Assembly (NCBI GenBank): GCA_028872475.1
Contig: JAQYMQ010000004.1
Coordinates: forward strand, 44,482-108,481
Reading direction: 5' to 3'
DNA from: Eubacteriales bacterium
GTDB lineage: Bacteria; Bacillota; Clostridia; Peptostreptococcales; Anaerovoracaceae
DNA length: 64,000 bases
Below, in pieces: positions 42,945 through 54,441 of the stretch. Positions within the stretch are counted from its first letter, which is position 1; each line of letters opens with the position of its first letter. The notes beneath the pieces are model-generated. The model ran no database searches, was not told where the DNA came from, and saw nothing but the letters and a program-made list of their open reading frames with translations. A program made the position numbers and the translations under genes.

Positions 42945-42974
42945 TATTATCTTTTAAAGTTTTCTGATTTTTAT

Positions 42975-43664
42975 TTAATTCTTCCCTTTTGTAGTAATGA
43001 TATTTACAAAATATATTATCGCGAAAGATATCAATAAAACAATAAATACCCAAATACCAGCCTTCATATAATCGCCATCATTTATTACCATGGCAATCGT
43101 CTGCGAAACTGTACCTGTCTTTCCTTGAATATTTCCTGCAAGCATTGAAGTTGCACCATACTCTCCCATTGCTCTTGCAAAACATAGTATAGCTCCTGCA
43201 ATAATACCTGGTTTAGCAACTGGCAAAACTACTTTATAGAATATTTTTCTTTCACTCATTCCAAGCGTTCTAGCAGCATAGATAAGATTTTTATCGACTT
43301 GTTCAAATGCCGCTCTTGCATTTTGATACATTAACGGCAAAGCGATAACTGTCGCTGCCAAAATACATCCTAGCCAAGTCTGTACCACCGAAATATCAAA
43401 ATTTTCAAACAAAAATGAACCTATCACTCTTCTTCTACTGAAAATTATCAAAAGAATAAAACCGGCAACCGTAGGCGGTAACACTAACGGTAAAGATAAA
43501 ATGCCGTCAACAAAAGCTCTTTTTCTTTTACTATACAGCATCGCCCTCTTTGCTAGATGGATGCCAACGAAAAAAGATATAATAGTAGCTACGATACCGG
43601 TTTTAACTGATATGATCAATGGACTCCAGTCCAAATTTTTTAGTATTTCGAGCAATTCACTCAA
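42975..43664 (-). CDS. modB: Molybdate ABC transporter permease
   Basis: SLPLVLPPTVAGFILL, RTLGMSERKIFYKVVLPVAKPGI, ARAMGEYGATSMLAG. Confidence 0.92.
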   Translation of the reverse strand: MSELLEILKNLDWSPLIISVKTGIVATIISFFVGIHLAKRAMLYSKRKRAFVDGILSLPLVLPPTVAGFILLIIFSRRRVIGSFLFENFDISVVQTWLGCILAATVIALPLMYQNARAAFEQVDKNLIYAARTLGMSERKIFYKVVLPVAKPGIIAGAILCFARAMGEYGATSMLAGNIQGKTGTVSQTIAMVINDGDYMKAGIWVFIVLLISFAIIYFVNIITTKGKN

Positions 43665-43723
43665 CTAGATTCTCCTATTTATGTCAATTATACCTATAAT
43701 TACAATACTTATAATATTTCTAA

Positions 43724-44590
43724 CTATTTAGCTGTAAAGCCGTATTTTTCATAAACTTTCTTAGCCTTGTCTGAAATTAAGAATTTATATAATTTATCAA
43801 CTGCTTTTTTCTGATCTTTAGAAAGCTCTTTATTTGTAATCTTAGCGATTGGATAAGTTATTTCTCCTGAAACTTTTTTATCAACCTTGCTGATAATCTT
43901 AACATTTTCGTTTCTCTTTACATCACTTGTATAAGCAAAACCAATTTCTGTAGACTTTTCTGCAACAGCATTTAGTACTGAACTAACATTATCCTTTTCG
44001 CTGATTGTAATTCCACCTAACGCACTTGCTACATCGCTTCCAGGAATCTTTTTGATTGCTTTGTCATCAAGCCCTTCCTTATTCAAGATACCCTGTTTGA
44101 TCATAGCCTTTCTTGCATAAAATCCTACTGGAACACTTCCATAAGCTAGAGAAATGCTCTTTGCGTTTTTGATTGTAGCAATATCTTTTACACCACCGTT
44201 GTAATCTTTATGAGCAATAATTGCTAATTGATTTTCAAGTAAATCCAATTCACTATCTTTATCTGTCATATTCTTTTCACTAAGTTCTTTAATCTCTTTC
44301 TTTGAAGCACTTAAAAAGATATGTGAATCAAACCCTTCTAAAATCTGTGTCTTAAGCTTACCGGAGCTATCTGCATTGATAACAATAGTTATATTCGGAT
44401 TTTCTTTTTCAAAATCAGCCTTTAAATCTTCCATAGCCTTTGACATACTAGCAGCAACAAAAAGATTAATTTCATACTTCTTTCCATCCAAACTGTCATC
44501 TTGATCTGACGAACAAGCTGTCATTCCAAAGCTCATAGCTACAACCAATGCAATAGTAACTATTCCCTTAATTTTTCTTAAAATGTTCAT
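43724..44590 (-). CDS. modA: Molybdate ABC transporter substrate-binding lipoprotein
   Basis: Lipobox MTACSS; LFVAASMSKAMEDLKADFEKENPNI; operon with modB and modC. Confidence 0.9.
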   Translation of the reverse strand: MNILRKIKGIVTIALVVAMSFGMTACSSDQDDSLDGKKYEINLFVAASMSKAMEDLKADFEKENPNITIVINADSSGKLKTQILEGFDSHIFLSASKKEIKELSEKNMTDKDSELDLLENQLAIIAHKDYNGGVKDIATIKNAKSISLAYGSVPVGFYARKAMIKQGILNKEGLDDKAIKKIPGSDVASALGGITISEKDNVSSVLNAVAEKSTEIGFAYTSDVKRNENVKIISKVDKKVSGEITYPIAKITNKELSKDQKKAVDKLYKFLISDKAKKVYEKYGFTAK

Positions 44591-44603
44591 CTAATAAATC
44601 CTC

Positions 44604-45539
44604 CTACTTTCTTGCACACTCACTTGCTGAACCTTTTAAAATTTCTAAACCGTGCTCTAAATTAGGCACTAAAAACTCCAGACTTTCACTTACCGCCTTA
44701 GGACTGCCCGGCAAATTAATAATCAAAGTGTTTTTTCTAATTCCACTAACTGCCCTACTAAACATAGCACGAGGAGTATACTGCATGGAATGAGCTCTAA
44801 TCGCTTCAGATATACCGTTAGCCAGCTTATCGCAAACTGCAATTGTCGCTTCCGGAGTAACATCTCTCTTAGCAAAACCGGTACCACCTGTAGTAATAAT
44901 CAAATTTACCTGTCTCTGATCTGCAAGTCTACATAGTTGTCTTTGAATTAACCCATTTTCATCCGGCACAATAATGCTTTCCTTTACATCAAAGCCTTTA
45001 TCTTCAAGAGCTTCTACAATAATAGGTCCACTACCATCCTCTCTTAGCCCTGCCGAACCCTTATCACTTACTGTAACAACGGCTGCAGTTAAAGGTCTAT
45101 TCGTATCAGCTTCAATCATTACAACTTCATCACCAGTTTTAATGTGTCCGCCAACCAAAACTTCTGTAAACACGCCCTCTCTTGGCATTATGCAATCACC
45201 GACTGCATGATAAATTGCACAGTGAGTGTGACATTCCTTGCCAATCTGAGTAAGCTCTAAAAGTACATCACCAATCTTAAATCTTGTACCGACTGGCATT
45301 GTTCTAAAATCGTATTCATCAATGATAATATTTTCGCCAAATGCACCAAAATCAACATCTGCGCCTTTTGCTCTAAATTCCTCAATCTTATCAAAGGAAA
45401 GCAAACTCACCTGTCTGTGCCACTTACCCGCATGAGCGTCATTTTCAATTCCATAACCTGCAACAAGCGTAGCCTCTGGAACTTCCGTCTTTTGTGTTCC
45501 CTTTTTTTCGCTTATACAAATTCCAACAACTTTTGCCAT
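44604..45539 (-). CDS. MOSC domain fused to a MogA/MoaB-type molybdenum cofactor protein
   Basis: N-terminal MOSC (HRQVSLLSFDKIEEF, GAFGENI), C-terminal VSDKGSAGLREDGSGP...ITTGGTGFAKRDVTPEA. Confidence 0.88.
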   Translation of the reverse strand: MAKVVGICISEKKGTQKTEVPEATLVAGYGIENDAHAGKWHRQVSLLSFDKIEEFRAKGADVDFGAFGENIIIDEYDFRTMPVGTRFKIGDVLLELTQIGKECHTHCAIYHAVGDCIMPREGVFTEVLVGGHIKTGDEVVMIEADTNRPLTAAVVTVSDKGSAGLREDGSGPIIVEALEDKGFDVKESIIVPDENGLIQRQLCRLADQRQVNLIITTGGTGFAKRDVTPEATIAVCDKLANGISEAIRAHSMQYTPRAMFSRAVSGIRKNTLIINLPGSPKAVSESLEFLVPNLEHGLEILKGSASECARK

Positions 45540-45615
45540 TATCTTATCCTTCCTTATTGAATAGCCTTCTATATAGTATATTAAGCATAACTTTGAGCCA
45601 TTATTTGCTCACATA

Positions 45616-46581
45616 CTATCCGCCAATTTGAGTCATCCTCTTATTTTCTGTAATATTCTCTGTCTCTTCAAAACAATGTTTTTCAGGTTTATCCAAAATG
45701 ACATCATTTAAAACTTCATATATTTTTTCTACATCTGCTTTCTTTATAATATCCCAAAGCTCTACATTTCTATCATAACAAAGACACGCCTTTACCTCTC
45801 CGGTTGACGTCAACCTTATCCTATTACAAGTATCACAGAATTTACCATGTATAGCACTTATAAAGCCGATTGCGCCCTTAAAGCCATCAATCTTATAATA
45901 TATTGCAGGTCCGTTCCCCTTAGGTGTGACATCACACTCCACTCCATCATAAAGTTCTTTTATCTGTCCTAACAAGATATCATTAGAAACTAGGTAAGAA
46001 TCTGCACCTAGTCCAATAGGCATCATTTCAATAAATCGAACGTCAACGGGATAATATTTTGCAATTTCAATAAGTCCAAGAAAATCATCGTAATAATCTT
46101 TATCGTGTAACACAGAATTTACCTTAACTCTTAAACCTCTATCCACAGCAAGCTTTATAGCTTCTATAACTTTATCAAGCTGATCAAAACCCGTAATCTC
46201 TTTATATTTCTGTCTGTTGACAGTATCTAGACTAATATTTACTGATCTCAATCCCGCATTCACAAGTTCGTCAAGTTGTTCCTCAAGCAAAATACCATTT
46301 GTAGTTAAAGTAACCTGATTAGCTCCATCAATATCATATATTTGTTTAATTAGAGCAGCACAGTCCTTCCTTACTAAAGGTTCACCGCCTGTAATTTTAA
46401 AATTAACAATGCCTAACTTAACGGCTTCCCTACAGACCATTACAATCTCGTCATAACTCAATATTTCGTCATGCGAACATAATTCAACCCCAGCCGGCAT
46501 ACAATACCTACATCTCAAGTTACATCTATCCGTAATGGAAATTCTCATATAGTTAATATTTCTGTTATATGAGTCTCTCAA
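45616..46581 (-). CDS. moaA: GTP 3',8-cyclase (molybdenum cofactor biosynthesis)
   Basis: RISITDRCNLRCRYCMPAG radical-SAM motif, KFCDTCNRIRLTSTGEVKACL, C-terminal GG. Confidence 0.94.
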   Translation of the reverse strand: MRDSYNRNINYMRISITDRCNLRCRYCMPAGVELCSHDEILSYDEIVMVCREAVKLGIVNFKITGGEPLVRKDCAALIKQIYDIDGANQVTLTTNGILLEEQLDELVNAGLRSVNISLDTVNRQKYKEITGFDQLDKVIEAIKLAVDRGLRVKVNSVLHDKDYYDDFLGLIEIAKYYPVDVRFIEMMPIGLGADSYLVSNDILLGQIKELYDGVECDVTPKGNGPAIYYKIDGFKGAIGFISAIHGKFCDTCNRIRLTSTGEVKACLCYDRNVELWDIIKKADVEKIYEVLNDVILDKPEKHCFEETENITENKRMTQIGG

Positions 46582-46582
46582 T

Positions 46583-47068
46583 TTACTCGTCTACCTTTCT
46601 CGTCCAGATTCCACTCTTTCCACCTGTCTTCTTTACAAGTTTAATATCGCTTATAATCATTCCCTTATCTACAGCCTTACACATATCATAAATAGTCAGC
46701 AGACATACATTTACACCTGTTAAGGCTTCCATTTCAACACCTGTCTTACCTACAGTTTTAGCTACACAACTGGCTGTAATTACTGAATTTTCATCATCTA
46801 AGCTAAACTCAATTTCAACTTTACTCAAATTCAATATATGACATAAAGGAATAAGTTCAGAAGTTTTCTTAGCTCCCATAATGCCGGCAACTCTAGCAAT
46901 CCCAAGGACATCACCCTTCTTCATACTTCCTTCTTTAACCTTGTTGTAACATTCTTTAGACATAGAAATACTACCTATAGCCAAGGCTTCCCTAACTGTA
47001 TCCTTCTTTTCGCTCACATCTACCATAATAGCGTTGCCATCTTTATCAAAATGTGTAAATTCACTCAT
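46583..47068 (-). CDS. moaC: Cyclic pyranopterin monophosphate synthase
   Basis: [37 protein letters not shown]. Confidence 0.94.
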   Translation of the reverse strand: MSEFTHFDKDGNAIMVDVSEKKDTVREALAIGSISMSKECYNKVKEGSMKKGDVLGIARVAGIMGAKKTSELIPLCHILNLSKVEIEFSLDDENSVITASCVAKTVGKTGVEMEALTGVNVCLLTIYDMCKAVDKGMIISDIKLVKKTGGKSGIWTRKVDE

Positions 47069-47202
47069 TGACTATCTCCAAATCTCATCTCTGTATATCT
47101 GTATAATTATCGTTATATATTTATCGCTGTATAATTATCGAGATATAAATTAATAAATTAATAAATTAAATAATTAATTATTTATATGCTTAATTATTTT
47201 CA

Positions 47203-48273
47203 CTATTTGCCAAAACCACAATTCGGGAAAGTACAAGGCTCACAGTTTAAACATAGTCCGCCCTGTCCTAAGTCGACCAAATCTTCTGCTGAAACTTTAT
47301 CATCAGCCATTACCCTTGGCAAAATTAAATCAAAAATCGTTCTCTTTGCATACATTACGCAACCAGGTAGACCCATCACAGGAATTCCTAATTCACTTCC
47401 TTCTTTCTTAAAATAAGCTAACAAGAACATTGCACCCGGTAAAACCGGAGCTCCATAAGTAATAATCTCTGCTCCTGTATTTTTAATGGCAAGCGGAGTC
47501 TTATCGTCAGGATCTACACTCATACCGCCTGTACATACAACCATATCAGCACCCTTTCCAATAAGTTCCAAAATCGCTGCAGTCACCTTAGTATCGTCAT
47601 CTTCCAATATAATATGTTCAAGCACTTCTCCGCCAAATTCAGCAATTTTATCAATAATTACAGGAGTAAAAGTATCCTTAATTCTTCCATAAAATACTTC
47701 ATTTCCTGTAGTTACAACGCCAACTTTTTTACCATTAAACTTTTTAATCTCATAAATAGGAGCTCCACCTGTAATATCAAATACAGTTTTCTTAGCCCTA
47801 AGCATTTTTTCTTCTTCAATTACTAATGGAATAATTCTAGTTCCGGCAATCTTGTCTCCCTCTTTAACCGAGAAATTTCCGTGCCTACTTGCAATCATAA
47901 GCTGTCCAAAAGCATTAACTGCCTTAAGAGCTTCATTATTAATTTTTAACAAACCATGACAATCTGCAAATAATTCAATCTTGCCTTCCTTAGTTTCAGA
48001 ACGTCTCATATTGTCATTTATGCACATTTCACATAAAATTTCAGCGCCCTCGTCCTCATGAAGCATGCCATCTTTGTTTTCCCAAACGTATAAATTTTCT
48101 TTACCGACACTCAAAAGAACAGGTATATCTTCTTTTCTAACTACATGACCCTTTCTAAAAACCGCATCCTTAGTTACTCCCTTTATTATTTGAGTAATGT
48201 CGTGACATAGCACCATGCCTTCAGCTTCAACTGTTTTTACTACTTTCATCTTATCTATCTTTCGCCCTTTCAT
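47203..48273 (-). CDS. Molybdopterin-binding (MoeA/MogA-domain) protein with a C-terminal cysteine motif
   Basis: KVGVVTTGNEVFYGRI, GADMVVCTGGMSVDPDD, MGLPGCVMYAKRT, C-terminal CLNCEPCTFPNC. Confidence 0.85.
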   Translation of the reverse strand: MKGRKIDKMKVVKTVEAEGMVLCHDITQIIKGVTKDAVFRKGHVVRKEDIPVLLSVGKENLYVWENKDGMLHEDEGAEILCEMCINDNMRRSETKEGKIELFADCHGLLKINNEALKAVNAFGQLMIASRHGNFSVKEGDKIAGTRIIPLVIEEEKMLRAKKTVFDITGGAPIYEIKKFNGKKVGVVTTGNEVFYGRIKDTFTPVIIDKIAEFGGEVLEHIILEDDDTKVTAAILELIGKGADMVVCTGGMSVDPDDKTPLAIKNTGAEIITYGAPVLPGAMFLLAYFKKEGSELGIPVMGLPGCVMYAKRTIFDLILPRVMADDKVSAEDLVDLGQGGLCLNCEPCTFPNCGFGK

Positions 48274-49267
48274 TAATCAACTGTCCTGCAACACTAATTG
48301 CGATTTCTGCCGGAGTTTCCGCATCTAACGGAATACCGATCGGAGCCGTTATTCGATCTAAATCTTTGTCATTATAACCATCCGCAATAAGCTTTGCACG
48401 CACACCTGCAATCTTTCTCTTACTACCTATAACCCCTATATATCTGGCAGGAGTCCTAAGTACCTGTCTTTGCACTTCATAGTCATCCTTGTGACCTCTT
48501 GTCATAACACAGATATAGTCATTTGATGTTATCTCTGCACAAATGTCATCAAGATTTAGCATATCTACAAGTCTTGTATCCATCACACCTTCAAAGAGCT
48601 CTTTTTTAGTAAAATCTTCTCTATCTTCACAAACAATACAGCTAAAATTAATTCTCGTTAAGGTCGGAACTAATTGTTGTGCTACATGCCCACCGCCAAA
48701 AATATAAACCTTACCATTTTGATTAATCTGTTCAACGTAATAATCTCTATCTTCAATTGTCACTTTAATAGGTTTACTCTGCAATTTATATATAATATCT
48801 TCAGGAATATCTATGCCAAATATACCTTCATTCTTGCTGTATAATGCCATGCCGGCATCACTGTCCTCAGTAATATCTGTAATAAGCCAAGTGTCAACAT
48901 CCTGCTCGAAAAGTTTATTCGCATAATCAATAATTGCACACATCGCCTTGTCTTCTGCCGATATAAACTGGAAATAGCATCTAACATCGCCACCACATAT
49001 CATTCCTAAGTCTTGAACTTGATTTGGCTTTAGAATGAAGTTTTCATTAAAAGACTTCTTAGTTTTCAAAACTTCAGCAGCTCGCTTCTGACATTCAAAT
49101 TCAACAGCACCGCCACCGATAGTCCCATACAACCTACCTGAATCACCCACAATCATTCTAGCTCCTGCGCCTCTTGGAGTAGAACCGGAGCTGGCTGTAA
49201 CAGTCACCATAGTCACATCTCTATTAGCATCTAACTCGTTTTTCAAAATTTCAAAAAGCTTTTTCAT
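48251..49267 (-). CDS. XdhC/CoxI family protein
   Basis: VTASSGSTPRGAGARMIVG, YIFGGGHVAQQLVPT, RYIGVIGSKRK. Confidence 0.9.
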   Translation of the reverse strand: MKKLFEILKNELDANRDVTMVTVTASSGSTPRGAGARMIVGDSGRLYGTIGGGAVEFECQKRAAEVLKTKKSFNENFILKPNQVQDLGMICGGDVRCYFQFISAEDKAMCAIIDYANKLFEQDVDTWLITDITEDSDAGMALYSKNEGIFGIDIPEDIIYKLQSKPIKVTIEDRDYYVEQINQNGKVYIFGGGHVAQQLVPTLTRINFSCIVCEDREDFTKKELFEGVMDTRLVDMLNLDDICAEITSNDYICVMTRGHKDDYEVQRQVLRTPARYIGVIGSKRKIAGVRAKLIADGYNDKDLDRITAPIGIPLDAETPAEIAISVAGQLINERAKDR

Positions 49268-49336
49268 ATTATATTTCCTTTATTTCTATTATCGTTTTAT
49301 TCAAAAATCAAACCATAACTTAACCAATGAATTATA

Positions 49337-49963
49337 TCATATGCCATTAGGCATTTCACCGATAGCAACTGCCTCTATTCGATAAATATCGTTCAATCTT
49401 TTCCTTGCATTAATCACTAAATCCTTTTGCTCTTCATGCTGAATTTCATCGACAACGAAATGATTATAACAGCCGCATGGTTGTTTAATTGCGCGAGAAG
49501 TTTTAATATCTTTACCAGTAATCTTTGCAATAAATGCACAGTTCACACCTGCATGAGCCACACAGATTACATCACCTGATGTTTCTTGCAATATATTTAA
49601 AATACCATTTTCCATTCTTGCTAATGCATCTACCCTTTTCTCGCCATCACCGGGCTCATCACCTAAATTTTTCTTTATATCTTTCAATGGAACACCTTCC
49701 CAATGTCCCATGAATATTTCCCTCAAATCTTTATTAACTCTAACGCTGCATTTTCCATTAGCAATTATTTTAGCAGTATGAACACACCTATCTAATGGGC
49801 TAGCAAATATATTATTTATATTTTTAACGTCAAAAAAACTTTGTAAATTCTGAGCTTCCCTAATACCAATCTCGCCAATATCTATATTAGTTCTGCCAAT
49901 ACAAAGCTTTTCTCCATTTGTAAAATTCGGAGTACCGTGTCTGATTAAATACAAATTTCTCAT
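49337..49963 (-). CDS. Histidine phosphatase family protein
   Basis: LYLIRHGTPNF, SPLDRCVHTA, VAHAGVN. Confidence 0.88.
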   Translation of the reverse strand: MRNLYLIRHGTPNFTNGEKLCIGRTNIDIGEIGIREAQNLQSFFDVKNINNIFASPLDRCVHTAKIIANGKCSVRVNKDLREIFMGHWEGVPLKDIKKNLGDEPGDGEKRVDALARMENGILNILQETSGDVICVAHAGVNCAFIAKITGKDIKTSRAIKQPCGCYNHFVVDEIQHEEQKDLVINARKRLNDIYRIEAVAIGEMPNGI

Positions 49964-49972
49964 CAGAAACCA

Positions 49973-50917
49973 CTAATTCCTTATACCATGAGCAAAATAC
50001 TTCTTGTAAAGTCTCTTGCTTTCCTTGTTAATATCTTCAATAAATTTTTCGTAGTTATCAATCAAACGTAGTCCTTCTTTAGTCAAAGTAGTACCACCAC
50101 CGCCACTTCCGCCAATTCTCTTTTCGGAAACAGCAAAACCTAGTTGATGCTCAATATCTTTAACAATTTTACTACCCTTGGAATATGAAATTTTTGTTTC
50201 TACACAAGCCTGTTGCAAAGAACCAAGTGTTATCAAATTCTTAAGGAGCTTGTACGCAGTTTCGTCAAAAAATACTTCTCTAGCTTTGAGCTTAACATCG
50301 ACCTCAGGACTCACAGGATAACCTTCTCCACGCTGATAGTTCCACTCTATTAACCTGTCATATTCTTCAGGTGTATCAATGTCAAGATACACAGCTTCAT
50401 CATCAACATCCAAATTCGTAATAGGTAAACCACAGCTTTCCATCGCACCCTTTAGACCATTTTCTCCGTTATAATCCTTTAAACTGGCAGCAAACTCGCT
50501 GCTAATTATTATCGGGTGTCCTGGTTTTCCTTGAAAAGTCGTCCTAATTAAAGCAGCATCAATGCTCAAAACTTGTCTTAATGTCTCTTCCAAAATAGCG
50601 GGTAAATCCATAGGCATGATCATAATTCTATCGCACATATTCATTATATCTTCAACACCTAGAAGCACCGAATCAAACATTTGAGTTTCGCTATATTTTT
50701 CGTTTTTGACATATCTGACATCGTCAAAGCAGATGCTATCCTTTAATTCTTCCGACTTGTGTCCTGTAACTACTGTTATAGGAGATATATTTAATTTTCT
50801 TAATTTATTGATAATATGATTAGCAACAGTAGAATCGCCAAAAGGCAAAGCCGGCTTAAACGCTTTCATTCTCGATGATAATCCTGCTGCCACAATTACA
50901 GCACCTGTTTTTTTCAT
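49973..50917 (-). CDS. MobA-like nucleotidyltransferase fused to a ModE-like LysR-type HTH
   Basis: N-terminal VIVAAGLSSRMKAFKPALPFG; C-terminal LKNLITLGSLQQACVETKISYSKGSKIVKDIEHQLG...GGGGTTLTKEG. Confidence 0.88.
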   Translation of the reverse strand: MKKTGAVIVAAGLSSRMKAFKPALPFGDSTVANHIINKLRKLNISPITVVTGHKSEELKDSICFDDVRYVKNEKYSETQMFDSVLLGVEDIMNMCDRIMIMPMDLPAILEETLRQVLSIDAALIRTTFQGKPGHPIIISSEFAASLKDYNGENGLKGAMESCGLPITNLDVDDEAVYLDIDTPEEYDRLIEWNYQRGEGYPVSPEVDVKLKAREVFFDETAYKLLKNLITLGSLQQACVETKISYSKGSKIVKDIEHQLGFAVSEKRIGGSGGGGTTLTKEGLRLIDNYEKFIEDINKESKRLYKKYFAHGIRN

Positions 50918-51142
50918 ACTACTTTCCTATCCGCTAAACCATTACAATAAATTGTCGCGTCATGTTCAACCGTTCGTTTTTTAATTATATAACGCTTACT
51001 TATTATACCATGATTAGCAATAAATTCAAATATAACTTTTATAATATTTAAAAAATATCAAAATCCCATTAATTTAAAATACAAATAATAAACCAGCCTA
51101 GATACTTAGTTACACTATGCCAATATATATTACATAAAATAG

Positions 51143-51400
51143 TTAAATTAATTTTTCAAAAACTAATGTTGCCTGTATTCTATCGCCACCCATTAAACCT
51201 TTACTAGCACCACTACTTGTAGCTATAGTATGCAAGCGATAACCTTTACTAGCTTGTTCATTTATTATATTTTCAAGCTCTGTTAAATTACCTGACCCTG
51301 TCCCAATAAATTTTTCTTTTAAAGTAACTTGTAACACCACATATTGTAAATCTTCTCCTGTAGCTGTTGAAAATGAACTTTCTTTTTTTACTGTATCCAA
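51143..51400 (-). CDS. Small DUF4177-like protein
   Basis: YVVLQVTLKEKF...LENIINEQASKGYRLHTIATSSG. Confidence 0.6.
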   Translation of the reverse strand: MDTVKKESSFSTATGEDLQYVVLQVTLKEKFIGTGSGNLTELENIINEQASKGYRLHTIATSSGASKGLMGGDRIQATLVFEKLI

Positions 51401-51461
51401 TATTCCAATATTTTTCTCCTTTTTAACAATATATTATATATAATAAATTTTCTTTAAAAAT

Positions 51462-52952
<1,491 letters not shown>

Positions 52953-53013
52953 TTATACCTCCAGTATGTCCTTACTGCCTAAAGCTCGTTTAATCAATTA
53001 ACTATTATTATAA

Positions 53014-53045
53014 CTAAAAAAGAGCATATATTATATGCCCTTTTA
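53014..53045 (-). terminator. Putative terminator of the CRISPR array transcript
   Basis: AAAAGgGCATAT...ATATGCtCTTTT hairpin with a T tract on the minus strand, between the array end and glpK. Confidence 0.6.
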
Positions 53046-53089
53046 GTAACAATATAAATTACTTAAAGCTTTAGTATAACAAGTTACAC

Positions 53090-54316
53090 CTCTACAATAG
53101 TAGAAATTAATATGCAATGTTAGACTATGGAAAAGATAGCGGGGAATTTCTATCTACAATAGTAGAAATTAATATGTAATGTTAGACAAAATTCGGGGTT
53201 AATCGTTCCAATGCATCTACAATAGTAGAAATTGATATGTAATGTTAGACAGAGACGGAGAAGTACAAACAATATTTATCTACAATAGTAGAAATTAATA
53301 TGTAATGTTAGACACTAATTCTTTACCATTGGATTTTTTATCTACAATAGTAGAAATTAATATGTAATGTTAGACAGCGAAAATAACAACCCTCAATAAT
53401 TTATCTACAATAGTAGAAATTAATATGTAATGTTAGACACAATATCAGTCAATTCATATTCATTATATCTACAATAGTAGAAATTAATATGTAATGTTAG
53501 ACTATGGAAAAGATAGCGGAGAATTTCTATCTACAATAGTAGAAATTAATATGTAATGTTAGACTAACTGTCTGTCCAACGAGTAATTGTATCTACAATA
53601 GTAGAAATTAATATGTAATGTTAGACATGGACGGTATTGGTCCAGAGTCTAACAATCTACAATAGTAGAAATTAATATGTAATGTTAGACTCTAGCTCTG
53701 TTACAGTAGGTCTTTGATCTACAATAGTAGAAATTAATATGTAATGTTAGACCGGTACAGTTGAAGAGAAATAGAATAAATCTACAATAGTAGAAATTAA
53801 TATGTAATGTTAGACTACAGAACCCCCAAAATACTATGAATTATCTACAATAGTAGAAATTAATATGTAATGTTAGACAAAGAAACTTCAGAACGTTTAG
53901 GGGAAATCTACAATAGTAGAAATTAATATGTAATGTTAGACTATTTATTCGATCTCTTTTTTGCGATATCTACAATAGTAGAAATTAATATGTAATGTTA
54001 GACTGAGGAGCTTCGAGGGGAAATCTACTATCTACAATAGTAGAAATTAATATGTAATGTTAGACATCTAATATCTACAAAAAATTCAATTACATCTACA
54101 ATAGTAGAAATTAATATGTAATGTTAGACGATGCTCCAACCAGTGTACCATTACCATCTACAATAGTAGAAATTAATATGTAATGTTAGACAATGAGTAT
54201 AAATGAAGAAACTGTATTATCTACAATAGTAGAAATTAATATGTAATGTTAGACGATTAAAGAATTAGCAGATATAGAACATCTACAATAGTAGAAATTA
54301 ATATGTAATGTTAGAC
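53090..54316 (-). CRISPR. Type V-A CRISPR array, 20 repeats of 36 bp and 19 spacers of 26-28 bp
   Basis: Minus-strand repeat GTCTAACATTACATATTAATTTCTACTATTGTAGAT with the Cas12a-type 3' stem-loop TCTAC-TATT-GTAGA. Every repeat boundary was located by hand. Confidence 0.98.
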
Positions 54317-54441
54317 TCCAAATTTAGCAATCTAACAAATATTTCATTATTTTTTATATATTTTTGTGGTTGTCTAACAACTTTTATATCATTGCCTAAC
54401 ATTACTACATCTATTTTACCTTTACAGACTGAGGTTTGCAA
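54317..54441 (-). promoter_or_regulatory. CRISPR leader
   Basis: AT-rich 125 bp between the cas2 stop and the first repeat. The leader-distal end of the array carries the degenerate repeats. Confidence 0.75.
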
